Virus record (IMG/VR): IMGVR_UViG_3300044731_000225
Location: 1 to 38,336 of that record
DNA from: a virus
Length of the DNA: 38,336 bases
Strand: one strand, 5' to 3'
Shown: piece by piece, positions 8,126 to 14,583 of the stretch
Numbering within the stretch: the stretch's first letter is position 1
Layout of the letters: the number at the start of each line of letters is the position of its first letter
Position numbers and translations under genes: made by a program
Notes under the pieces: model-generated
Told to the model about the DNA's origin: nothing
The model's database searches: none
Seen by the model: only the letters and a program-made list of their open reading frames with translations

Positions 8126-8224
8126 TTAACCACTAACACCGAGCCTCAAAATTATCAGAAAATGATCCGGTGGCGCAACTGCTCCCGTCTTTTTTCCGTG
8201 CGAGAGGACACGTCTAGTGGCTAA
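8126..8224 (-). ncRNA. structured leader element upstream of phoH
   Basis: On the leftward strand the segment is closed by a 10-bp stem with one G-U pair (8215-8224 with 8126-8135). Inside are a CGTG/CACG hairpin (8197-8212) and a CACCG/CGGTG pairing (8137-8141 with 8168-8172). The closing mismatch is a G-U wobble only in leftward RNA, which supports that orientation. A TTTTT run (8121-8125) follows the stem, so it could be a terminator-like or attenuator element between the ncRNA terminator and phoH. It does not match a riboswitch I can name. Confidence 0.4.
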
Positions 8225-8236
8225 TTTTTCATAATT

Positions 8237-8274
8237 AAAAAAACCACCACGCCATTAATGCAAACAACGTGGTG
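8237..8274 (-). terminator. intrinsic terminator of the 8.24-8.75 kb RNA
   Basis: On the leftward strand a CACCACG/CGTGGTG stem (8268-8274 with 8245-8251) with a 16-nt loop is followed after one G by seven T residues (8243-8237). The opposite strand has no T run after the hairpin, so it acts leftward. It would end transcripts starting near 8752 before they reach phoH unless antitermination occurs. Confidence 0.75.
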
Positions 8275-8752
8275 TAAAAAAATTCCTATTTAATCAAGCC
8301 TAAACTTCCTACGGTGAACGATTGATTAAGTAGGCTACAACCCAAGTCCTTATTCAAGGATTTGAAAAGTTTGTTGATAGTTGCCGGTGCTGATCTCCGG
8401 CTTGCAACATTGATGCAGCATTAAAAATGCCTTCTGATTTACGAGCGTCCCCTTCAGTTGCTTACAGAATTCGCGTATCAGCCTACGCATTAACTATCAA
8501 TAATCAACTCTCTTACTTATACATTTCGATACGTTGTACACCGTATTCTACCTGCGTCTTGAGCCAACCCGATTGGTCGATTCCAACATCGCCAATCCTT
8601 TATATCTGGTTCATTGTTTGGATTCTTAGCCAGCCACAAGGTTGTCAATTCTTCGTAAAGTTGATTATTGATAGTGCTTGTCTTTCCAAGCTGTCACCAA
8701 CCAACCCAGTTATTGATAAATCGCCATAAAGTGATTTCTGGGTTGGTTGGTT
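8237..8752 (-). ncRNA. candidate large structured non-coding RNA (~516 nt) or late-operon leader
   Basis: The leftward segment between a strong promoter and an intrinsic terminator has no meaningful ORF on either strand. It is rich in helices: a 13-bp perfect hairpin at its 5' end (8738-8750 with 8697-8709); a GCTTG/CAAGC hairpin; a 17-bp perfect long-range helix (8659-8675 with 8493-8509) enclosing 149 nt; and further hairpins GCGTA/TACGC, GCCGG/CCGGC, TCCTT/AAGGA and a 12-of-13-bp helix (8322-8334 with 8285-8297). Size and architecture recall large phage RNAs such as GOLLD and ROOL, but I cannot show homology. An alternative is an attenuated late leader comparable in position to the lambda 6S transcript. 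No tRNA lies beside it. Confidence 0.65.
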
Positions 8753-8758
8753 CGTTAA

Positions 8759-8787
8759 ATAATAACTTTGTAAATTATAATTGTCAA
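8759..8787 (-). promoter_or_regulatory. strong sigma70-type promoter for the leftward RNA/late unit
   Basis: On the leftward strand TTGACA (8787-8782) is separated by exactly 17 bp from TATTAT (8764-8759). Initiation would fall near 8752, two bases before the first helix of the candidate RNA. The spacer is largely the operator-like sequence 8769-8786, implying control by a phage regulator. This is the best promoter match I found in the window. Confidence 0.75.
8769..8786. promoter_or_regulatory. operator copy 1 (diverged palindrome)
   Basis: TGTAAATTATAATTGTCA matches the 18-bp palindrome TGTAAATTATAATTTACA found at 13353 and 15936 in 16 of 18 positions, with the differences in the right arm where the -35 box TTGACA of the leftward promoter is encoded. 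It lies in the promoter spacer, so a bound protein would block or modulate it. Confidence 0.55.
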
Positions 8788-8796
8788 TTATTAATA

Positions 8797-8838
8797 TAAA
8801 ATCAAAAGGTACCAGTAAAGGTCACATTTACTGGTACC
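8797..8838 (-). terminator. terminator hairpin of the replication-gene transcript
   Basis: A 12-bp perfect inverted repeat, GGTACCAGTAAA (8808-8819) and TTTACTGGTACC (8827-8838), has a 7-nt loop. Reading leftward it is followed by TTTTGATTTT (8807-8798), fitting an intrinsic terminator for the HTH-primase transcript just before the next promoter. Its arms also belong to the repeat family that fills 8808-9075, so it may have a second role in replication. Confidence 0.6.
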
Positions 8839-9075
8839 TCTGCATCCTGCATATTTATTAGTGTTTGACGGCAAAGGTACCGGTAAAAAACAGGTAACAG
8901 TTTTTTAAAAACCCTATTTCCTATTATAAAAAATTTTATTTTTATTATTTATTCTTTTTAAATATATATTTACTGTTACCTGTTACCTTTAGTGTAGAAA
9001 TATAGATAATTAAAGGCTTTGAGCAGGTAACAGAAGATTTTTTTCAACTGTTACCGCGTCTTATTTACTGTTACC
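8808..9075. other. candidate replication origin with bidirectional iterons
   Basis: Copies of a GGTA(A/C)C-centred motif cluster here in both orientations: GGTACCAGTAAA 8808, TTTACTGGTACC 8827, GGTACCGGTAAA 8876, GGTAACAG 8893, TTTACTGTTACC 8969, TGTTACC 8981, GGTAACAG 9026, CTGTTACC 9048 and TTTACTGTTACC 9064. Between 8901 and 8968 lies an almost pure A/T run suited to strand opening. The cluster directly follows the prim-pol/SF3 helicase gene, the usual companion of an origin. Initiator binding is inferred, not shown. Confidence 0.6.
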
Positions 9076-9083
9076 TTTATCAC

Positions 9084-11546
9084 TTAAAAGTCATCATCAA
9101 TCGATAAAGTTTCATTCAAAAGTTGACGACATCTATCATTATCAAAATCAGCGGCTTTTTTTACCCACAGTCTTTGAGGTACGCCATTCCATTTAACCTG
9201 CTTATCGACTTTCATATAACCCATATTTTCAAAAATCCTCCGCATATTCTTGTGGTTTATTTCTGGAAATTCATAATCTGAAAACGAATTATTTTCGATT
9301 GCCTTTGTTAAAAGCGAGCTTGAAATAATGCTTGTGCTGTAGCCATAACCACCTTTTTTAATAAACTCAATTAAGTCTAAAAGCTCACTGCCTTTTTCTG
9401 CTGCAATCATTGAGCGTTTTTCATCGGTTATTGGCGCATGTCCATACGCTTTAAAATCATCGCTAATTTTAAAATCAAGAAAAAAACGTCTAATATCACC
9501 GCCAAAATTTGATATAGCGTTTCGTATTTTTCCGAAATATTCGTAAATATCGCCAACATCACGCGCCATGTCGTGAATGTCAGTGTAAGGTGAAAAGATT
9601 ATCCCCCAGCGTCTATCATGATCGTTTAACGGCAATGCGTCGCGGTGATTAGTAAAAGCAATATAATTAGTTACGTTCACAATCGAATAGTTATCACGGT
9701 TCATTCTGCGAATGTCGATGGTGTCGTTGGTTATCATTGGCTTAATGGTATCAAGTACATCAAAACGGTTATGCCCAGCAACGCGCAATTCCTCAAGCAC
9801 TACCATGCAACTACCTTCTGCCCATCCGGTAAACTTGTCTTGAAGTGCTGTAGGCGGCAGCGGCTTCACGTTACGCCCACCAAGGCAACACGCGATAACA
9901 TCGGCTATGGTGCTTTTGCCATCGCCTTCAAAACCTTGTATTAATGGTGAGTGTTTAATTTTTTTTCCTATGTTCTGTGTGCTATACGCAATAAAATCCA
10001 TTAACCATTGCGTTTCCTTCTCACGTTTTCCGCATAAATTGGCTATATGGTCAATGACTGGCTGTATTTCCTGCATTGCTTCAGGCGTGATTTTAGTTGG
10101 CGTTTCTGGTAAACTATTGACCGAAAATGAGTTAACGCATTGAACCCCATCAAGCTCAAAAAACTGCTGATTTTGCGGCATATACACTGCTCGGCTAAAG
10201 CAAGGGATATGATTATTATTTAACGCAAAATTAGCAGCTCCAATATTTCCACTTTCTGCATCATCCCCCATAATTTTTCGCGTAAAGTTTGCATCAAAAG
10301 ATTGCTTAGTTATTTCTTCTTTTGTATCGACATTATAAAAACGATCACGATCATTAAGCCATATCCAATGTTTGCAAAACGCGGGTGCATTTTCGGCTAA
10401 TTGACTATTTCTTGAAGGCGTTAATAATTTTCGAGCATCACTAATTGAAATACCCACGTTTGCTAAAATCTTATAACGTGTTCGCCATTCGCCAATAATG
10501 GTTGCTCTTGCAATATCTGAAAGGCTAATATCGCTCCTTATTGCATCTGCAACGCTTCCTTGCATATCTGAAACATCCGTGCAATTTGCAATCAGTTGTG
10601 AAAGCGTTTGTGATGCCTGCTTGCTTTCGACTTCTTTAGCCGCGTAAACAATAGAGCCTGTTGTAATCTTTGCGCCACCGTTGTTTTTAAACCCATGCCA
10701 TTTTGCGTCACATTCACTGCCGTCATAACTTCCAGTGCTTGACCATTCTTTCCACAATTCAAGTCCAACAACCGCGTGAAAATCTTTTAACGCTAAACCT
10801 ACCTTTATCCAATCGTCATAATCATCCGCATTAAATCTTTTTTGAATACGCAACTTTTCACGCATTTCTGCAATTTCATCATTACCAATTTCAGCATAAA
10901 CACCAGCAAACGGGTCATCATTGTCAATAACACCAACGTTTACCGGCAATACTTTCTGCACGTTGTCAGGCGTAAACCCATCAAACGTCACATCATGCGC
11001 CCCGAATTGCTCAAGCATCGGCTTAAGCGACACAAGCCACGCACGAACCTGCTCAACATTAACGCTTGGCAATTCATCAATTGTGGTGTTGATTGGCTCG
11101 TCACCTGCGTTTAAATCCCATACATAAGGCTTTTTAGTATCTGGGTGTGTGCCATACGCAATAAACTGTTGACCGTTTGCAAGAATCTCAATGGCTGGAT
11201 TTTCCAGTCCATCAAACTTAAATTTTATTTTGTGCTTAGTCATTGCTTCATTAATTCTAATCAGCATTAAGCATTTAGGCTTATTGCCAAACCGAACAGG
11301 CGCAAAGCCAAAAGCCGATTGCGCACTAGCCAGAACGCTTTTAGCCATGTCCTCGTTTAATATATCAATATCAATAGCGATTAAACGATCACCCAGCACG
11401 ATACCGACATTTTTATCAGCCGCATATTTCTTCCAAGACGGGTCATTTTCTCGATGTTGCCAACCGTTGCCAAGTGGTCGCTTACCATTTGCGGGCGTAA
11501 TGGTGTAACCGTTTCTATCTAAATCATCATAAACGCTACTTAACAT
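9084..11546 (-). CDS. prim-pol / PriCT-2 / SF3 helicase replication protein
   Basis: 820 residues in three parts. Residues ~10-190 form a bifunctional primase-polymerase (AEP) domain with the metal-binding IDIDIL motif near residue 50. Residues ~235-310 match PriCT-2 (DDYDDWIKVGLALKDF, then DAKWHGFKNN). The C-terminus is a D5/DUF5906-like SF3 helicase with Walker A GFEGDGKST at about 536 and Walker B VVLEEL near 580, followed by FTNHRDALPLNDHDRRW. It would prime and unwind DNA, probably at the iteron cluster immediately downstream. No family A or B DNA polymerase is encoded in the phage, so elongation probably relies on the host or on this AEP domain. It overlaps the HTH gene by 11 bases. Confidence 0.9.
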   Translation of the reverse strand: MLSSVYDDLDRNGYTITPANGKRPLGNGWQHRENDPSWKKYAADKNVGIVLGDRLIAIDIDILNEDMAKSVLASAQSAFGFAPVRFGNKPKCLMLIRINEAMTKHKIKFKFDGLENPAIEILANGQQFIAYGTHPDTKKPYVWDLNAGDEPINTTIDELPSVNVEQVRAWLVSLKPMLEQFGAHDVTFDGFTPDNVQKVLPVNVGVIDNDDPFAGVYAEIGNDEIAEMREKLRIQKRFNADDYDDWIKVGLALKDFHAVVGLELWKEWSSTGSYDGSECDAKWHGFKNNGGAKITTGSIVYAAKEVESKQASQTLSQLIANCTDVSDMQGSVADAIRSDISLSDIARATIIGEWRTRYKILANVGISISDARKLLTPSRNSQLAENAPAFCKHWIWLNDRDRFYNVDTKEEITKQSFDANFTRKIMGDDAESGNIGAANFALNNNHIPCFSRAVYMPQNQQFFELDGVQCVNSFSVNSLPETPTKITPEAMQEIQPVIDHIANLCGKREKETQWLMDFIAYSTQNIGKKIKHSPLIQGFEGDGKSTIADVIACCLGGRNVKPLPPTALQDKFTGWAEGSCMVVLEELRVAGHNRFDVLDTIKPMITNDTIDIRRMNRDNYSIVNVTNYIAFTNHRDALPLNDHDRRWGIIFSPYTDIHDMARDVGDIYEYFGKIRNAISNFGGDIRRFFLDFKISDDFKAYGHAPITDEKRSMIAAEKGSELLDLIEFIKKGGYGYSTSIISSSLLTKAIENNSFSDYEFPEINHKNMRRIFENMGYMKVDKQVKWNGVPQRLWVKKAADFDNDRCRQLLNETLSIDDDF

Positions 11547-11721
11547 TTTTTAATCCTTTTTTAATTTTGTTATAGGTAAATAGCGTCACGTTGTCGGTTT
11601 TGCCGTTCTTGATGTTGTAGATGGTCATAAAACTGACATGACATAGCGCAGCTATCTTGCGCAATGCTATCCCGTCATGCTGTTTGAGTAAGTCTTGAAG
11701 CTCATTTATAAAATCTTGCAT
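11536..11721 (-). CDS. small helix-turn-helix DNA-binding protein
   Basis: 61 residues with one helix-turn-helix: LRKIAALCHVSFMTIYNIKNGKTDNVTLFTYNKI, like compact Cro/XRE-type or phage regulatory proteins. It is first in the leftward replication unit, overlapping the primase start by 11 bases, and its upstream region holds operator copy 2. It is thus a good candidate for the factor that binds the repeated operators and regulates itself, though binding is not shown. Too small to be a CI-type repressor with a cleavage domain. AAGG precedes the ATG at loose spacing. Confidence 0.8.
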   Translation of the reverse strand: MQDFINELQDLLKQHDGIALRKIAALCHVSFMTIYNIKNGKTDNVTLFTYNKIKKGLKNVK

Positions 11722-11748
11722 TTTTTCTTTACCTTTTGTTGTTTATGT

Positions 11749-11766
11749 TGTAAATTATATTTTACA
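11749..11766. promoter_or_regulatory. operator copy 2, in the divergent intergenic region
   Basis: TGTAAATTATATTTTACA differs at one position from the perfect palindrome at 13353 and 15936. It lies in the 82-bp gap between the divergent HTH-primase and early rightward units, with TATAAT-like hexamers on both strands (leftward 11759-11754 and 11771-11766; rightward TATAAC 11768). I could not find convincing -35 boxes for either direction, so the exact promoters are uncertain. Confidence 0.6.
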
Positions 11767-11803
11767 TTATAACAAACTTTTTTAAAAGCAACGGAGTTAT
11801 TTT

Positions 11804-12241
11804 ATGAACAAAGAAGAATTATCAATCAGAACCGCGTCAATATTGCGCTTGCAGCTTGAGTATGACCAACTAATCATTAAAGCAGAGTTTCTGCAAACGT
11901 TGATTGTTAAAGAGCGTTTTGCGCTTGAATCAATTAACAATCCGACTATTGAGGAGCATTTGGGCGTTGATGTTGTGGCGGTGGATAATACGCCACCACA
12001 GCCGCAAACGCAAAAACGTGAACAGGTAGCAGTTGAAAGTGAAGAAACGCTAGAAGGCGTAAAAGATTGCCTGAAGCAACTGAGCATTAAAACAAACAGC
12101 CGTAAAATATCACTGGAAATATTGCGCAAGTTTAACGTCGAAAAAACGGTTGATTTAGATCCGCGTGATTATGGCAGAGTTTGCACGATGGCAGTTGAAG
12201 CGTTAAACGAAATGTTAAAGGCTAAAAAAAATGACAACTAA
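11804..12241 (+). CDS. first early gene, unknown protein 145 aa
   Basis: 145 residues, rich in Glu, Lys and Leu. The N-terminal ~50 residues look like an alpha-helical or coiled-coil stretch, then a polar linker (TPPQPQTQKREQ, ~65-80), then a compact C-terminal part ending LDPRDYGRVCTMAVEALNEMLK. ACGGAG precedes the ATG at 7-base spacing. It opens the rightward unit directly after operator copy 2 and overlaps the DUF2800 gene by 11 bases. The tail resembles C-terminal segments seen in phage recombination or ssDNA-related proteins, but this is not enough for a functional call. Confidence 0.8.
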   Translation: MNKEELSIRTASILRLQLEYDQLIIKAEFLQTLIVKERFALESINNPTIEEHLGVDVVAVDNTPPQPQTQKREQVAVESEETLEGVKDCLKQLSIKTNSRKISLEILRKFNVEKTVDLDPRDYGRVCTMAVEALNEMLKAKKNDN

Positions 12242-13352
12242 ACACGCAAAATTAGGCGCATCATCGAGTGAACGCTGGATTAACTGCCCAGCGTCAGTTC
12301 GTATGTGTGAGAACCTGCCAAACACGTCCTCTACATTTGCTGCTGAAGGAACAGCTGCGCATGAGCTTTCCGAAAAATGCTTAATGACAGCTAAACCCGC
12401 AGCACATTATTTTGGATTAAAATTTAATGGTTTTGTCGTAACAGATGACATGGCTATGCACGTTCAAAAATACGTTGATTATGTTAACGCTGTTGGTGGC
12501 GTGTTGCTATTTGAGCAACGTGTGGACTTTAGCCGTTGGGTGCATGAAGGATTTGGAACGGCTGACGCGATTGTTATTGATGAAAGCAATAAAACCATTC
12601 ATGTCATTGACTTAAAATATGGCAAAGGCGTTGCTGTGTATGCACGGCATAACACACAGGCGCAACTTTACGCGCTGGGTGCATATGATTTATTTGCTCA
12701 TATCTATGATATTGAATTTATAAAAATGCACATTCACCAGCCACGCATTGATAACGTAACGAGCTGGGAAATTACAGTTGATGAATTGCTTGCGTTTGGA
12801 GATGAAGTAAAACTACGAGCTGAAGCAACGCTTGATGTTAATGCGCCATTTAATCCGACTGAAAAGGGTTGTATGTGGTGCGCAGCTAAACCCACTTGCG
12901 GAGCATTGGCACAAAAAACGTTTGAAGTTGTCACGTCTGATTTTGAAATAACAAATGAACCGCAAGTAATTGCGGTTGAGAGTTTAACGCCTGAGCAGAT
13001 TGCGCAAATACTCCCTAATTTACCATTGATTGAATCATGGATTAAGAGCGTAAAAGAACACGCTTATGATTTGGCTAATGCAGATCAGCTCAAAGGCTAT
13101 AAACTGGTAGCTGGCAGAAACTCACGCAAGTGGAACGCTGACGATGATGCAATTAAAAGCGCATTAACTGCTATGAATATCAACCCAATTAAAAGCGAAT
13201 TAATTAGTGTTGCGCAGGCTGAAAAACTAATCAGCAAAGAAGATAAGCCAATGTTTTCAAACCTTTACGCAACACTATCAGGAAGTCCAACACTTGCAAC
13301 TATTGACGATAAACGCCCAGCATTAAAAAATGTGCTTGACGATTTTGATTGA
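12231..13352 (+). CDS. DUF2800, Cas4/RecB-like PD-(D/E)XK nuclease
   Basis: 373 residues. Motifs follow the RecB/Cas4-like nuclease order: GTAAHELSEK near residue 40 (conserved His), GFGTADAIVID near 110, VIDLKYGKG near 125 (catalytic Asp-x-Lys), then a downstream GCMWCAAKPTCGAL cluster around 220 that could hold the C-terminal iron-sulfur cysteines. The opening GASSSERWINCPASVRM is characteristic of DUF2800. It is a likely exonuclease in recombination or replication, paired as usual with the DUF2815 protein downstream. The last codons contain the -35 box of the next promoter. Confidence 0.88.
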   Translation: MTTKHAKLGASSSERWINCPASVRMCENLPNTSSTFAAEGTAAHELSEKCLMTAKPAAHYFGLKFNGFVVTDDMAMHVQKYVDYVNAVGGVLLFEQRVDFSRWVHEGFGTADAIVIDESNKTIHVIDLKYGKGVAVYARHNTQAQLYALGAYDLFAHIYDIEFIKMHIHQPRIDNVTSWEITVDELLAFGDEVKLRAEATLDVNAPFNPTEKGCMWCAAKPTCGALAQKTFEVVTSDFEITNEPQVIAVESLTPEQIAQILPNLPLIESWIKSVKEHAYDLANADQLKGYKLVAGRNSRKWNADDDAIKSALTAMNINPIKSELISVAQAEKLISKEDKPMFSNLYATLSGSPTLATIDDKRPALKNVLDDFD

Positions 13353-13370
13353 TGTAAATTATAATTTACA
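13336..13370 (+). promoter_or_regulatory. promoter with overlapping operator copy 3, upstream of the ssDNA-binding gene
   Basis: TTGACG (13336-13341, inside the end of the DUF2800 gene) and a perfect TATAAT (13360-13365) are separated by 18 bp. The -10 box sits at the centre of the perfect 18-bp palindrome TGTAAATTATAATTTACA (13353-13370), so a dimer bound there would directly exclude RNA polymerase. Confidence 0.75.
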
Positions 13371-13371
13371 C

Positions 13372-13387
13372 GCCTTAACAGTAAGGC
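13372..13387 (+). promoter_or_regulatory. 5' UTR hairpin
   Basis: GCCTTA/TAAGGC (13372-13377 with 13382-13387), loop ACAG, lies immediately after the promoter and 42 bases before the DUF2815 start. It has no T run and would sit at the very 5' end of that mRNA, where such hairpins commonly stabilise transcripts. Confidence 0.5.
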
Positions 13388-13429
13388 AATAAATTTTTAA
13401 ATTTCTAAATTCATAAAAGGAAAAATATC

Positions 13430-13954
13430 ATGGCTGCAATTATGTTAAAAAACGTTCGTCTTTCTTTTGCTTCACTCTTTGAACACGAAGAATACAACCA
13501 AGAAAGCACTGGCAAATATGCCGCAACGTTTCTCCTCGATAAATCTCAACACGCTGACACCATCAAATTGATTGAAAAAACAATTGCTGATTTTGCCGTT
13601 GAAAAGTTTGGCGCAGGTAAAGTGCCTAAACTTTACAAACAGCCGTTAATGGACGGTGATATGCAAGATTATAACGGTTATGCAGGTTGCATGAGCATTA
13701 AAGGGTCAACTAAAAAACGCCCCATTGTCATTGACCAACAAAAGGTCACACTCACAAAAGAAGATGAACGCATTTTTAGCGGTGATTATGTCAATGCTAA
13801 AATTGACTTTTGGTTTCAAGATAACTCATATGGCAAACGCATTAATTGTAATTTGATCGCAGTGCAGTTATTTAAACAAGGTGAACGGTTTGGCGGTGGT
13901 GATGCGTCAGTCGATGACTTTGATTCTTATGATGAAAATGACGATGATTTTTAA
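13430..13954 (+). CDS. DUF2815 ssDNA-binding protein
   Basis: 174 residues matching DUF2815, a family with the OB fold of T7 gp2.5-like ssDNA-binding proteins. It begins MAAIMLKNVRLSFASLFEH, continues with KYAATFLLDK and YNGYAGCMSIKGSTKKRP, and ends in the acidic tail DSYDENDDDF that such proteins use to contact replication partners. AAAGGAAAA precedes the ATG. It has its own promoter, a 5' stabilising hairpin and a strong terminator directly downstream, consistent with the high expression a ssDNA-coating protein needs. Confidence 0.9.
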   Translation: MAAIMLKNVRLSFASLFEHEEYNQESTGKYAATFLLDKSQHADTIKLIEKTIADFAVEKFGAGKVPKLYKQPLMDGDMQDYNGYAGCMSIKGSTKKRPIVIDQQKVTLTKEDERIFSGDYVNAKIDFWFQDNSYGKRINCNLIAVQLFKQGERFGGGDASVDDFDSYDENDDDF

Positions 13955-13984
13955 TTGATGTTTATTTGATGGTTATTTGATTTT

Positions 13985-14021
13985 AACCAGCTGTCAAGTA
14001 ATCCTTGATAGTTGGTTTTTT
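13985..14021 (+). terminator. intrinsic terminator after the ssDNA-binding gene
   Basis: A 14-bp stem including two G-U pairs (13985-13998 with 14004-14017) with loop TAATC runs into a T tract (14016-14021). It would end the DUF2815 transcript, with partial read-through needed for the VRR-NUC and helicase genes, as no promoter was found between. Confidence 0.8.
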
Positions 14022-14038
14022 AGTTTTAAAGGATTGAT

Positions 14039-14335
14039 ATGTTAGAAAAAGAAATTGAACAATACTTGTGCAAACAAGTAAAAGAGATCGGTGGCTTGTG
14101 TGAAAAGTTTACGTCACCGGCTAATCGTAGTGTGCCTGATAGATTAGTCACACTACCGCATGGGTTGATGTTGCTTGTTGAATTAAAAGCCAATGGCGAA
14201 TCACCAACAAAAGCTCAACTACATGACCACGCAACAAGATTTAAATTAGGTGTGCAGGTAAATGTTTTATCATCTAAAGATGAAGTAGATAAATTTATTT
14301 TTGATTGTAAGGAGTTTATTGACCATGAAAATTGA
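14039..14335 (+). CDS. VRR-NUC domain nuclease
   Basis: 98 residues forming a stand-alone VRR-NUC (PD-(D/E)XK) domain: VPDRLV at 32-37 supplies the Asp and LLVELKAN at 46-53 supplies Glu-x-Lys. Stand-alone phage VRR-NUC proteins are dimeric structure-specific or Holliday-junction-type nucleases. It is next to a SNF2-type helicase, a common phage pairing thought to process replication intermediates. AAAGGATTGAT precedes the start, and its 3' end overlaps the next small gene. Confidence 0.88.
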   Translation: MLEKEIEQYLCKQVKEIGGLCEKFTSPANRSVPDRLVTLPHGLMLLVELKANGESPTKAQLHDHATRFKLGVQVNVLSSKDEVDKFIFDCKEFIDHEN

Positions 14336-14582
14336 TGAAAGTTTTAAAAATTATTTTTACGACACTAATCTTTTCCCTGTTTTTCTTTTTGATGACTTTG
14401 TTCAATTTTTAGATCAAAAAGGAATTGAGCATCGAGAAGGCAAAGGAGCAACCCAAGTGCTGCAAGTTAAAGTTAATGATGAAGATGGATTTAAAGTTAT
14501 TTTTAGATCAAAACATGATTTAGAAAATTACACGTTTAACAAAGCACTAAACCCGATTTTCAATTTATTTTTTAATCAATAA
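14325..14582 (+). CDS. unknown 85-aa protein between nuclease and helicase
   Basis: 85 residues from ATG 14325, chosen because AAGGAG precedes it, while an upstream in-frame start lacks one. It is aromatic-rich at the N-terminus (FKNYFYDTNLFPVFLFDDF), then a mixed charged region KGIEHREGKGATQVLQVKVN. No family is recognised. There is no clear membrane helix because charged residues interrupt the hydrophobic stretch. Its position inside the nuclease-helicase pair, overlapping the nuclease by 11 bases, suggests a role with them. Confidence 0.7.
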   Translation: MKIDESFKNYFYDTNLFPVFLFDDFVQFLDQKGIEHREGKGATQVLQVKVNDEDGFKVIFRSKHDLENYTFNKALNPIFNLFFNQ

Positions 14583-14583
14583 T

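Noticed and set aside
8126-8224. Hammerhead ribozyme in the phoH leader
   Set aside because: A CTGATAA stretch recalls CUGAUGA, but the required CUGAUGA and GAAA core in the right arrangement are missing.
8427-8729. Rightward 100-residue ORF in the gene-free region
   Set aside because: It has no Shine-Dalgarno and odd composition, and it lies antisense across the perfect helices of the structured segment, which explain the sequence better than coding.
8237-8752. tmRNA, RNase P RNA or a group I/II intron as identity of the structured RNA
   Set aside because: I saw no tRNA-like CCA end or tag reading frame, no RNase P core motifs, no intron domain V or P7-type core, and the flanking genes are intact rather than split.
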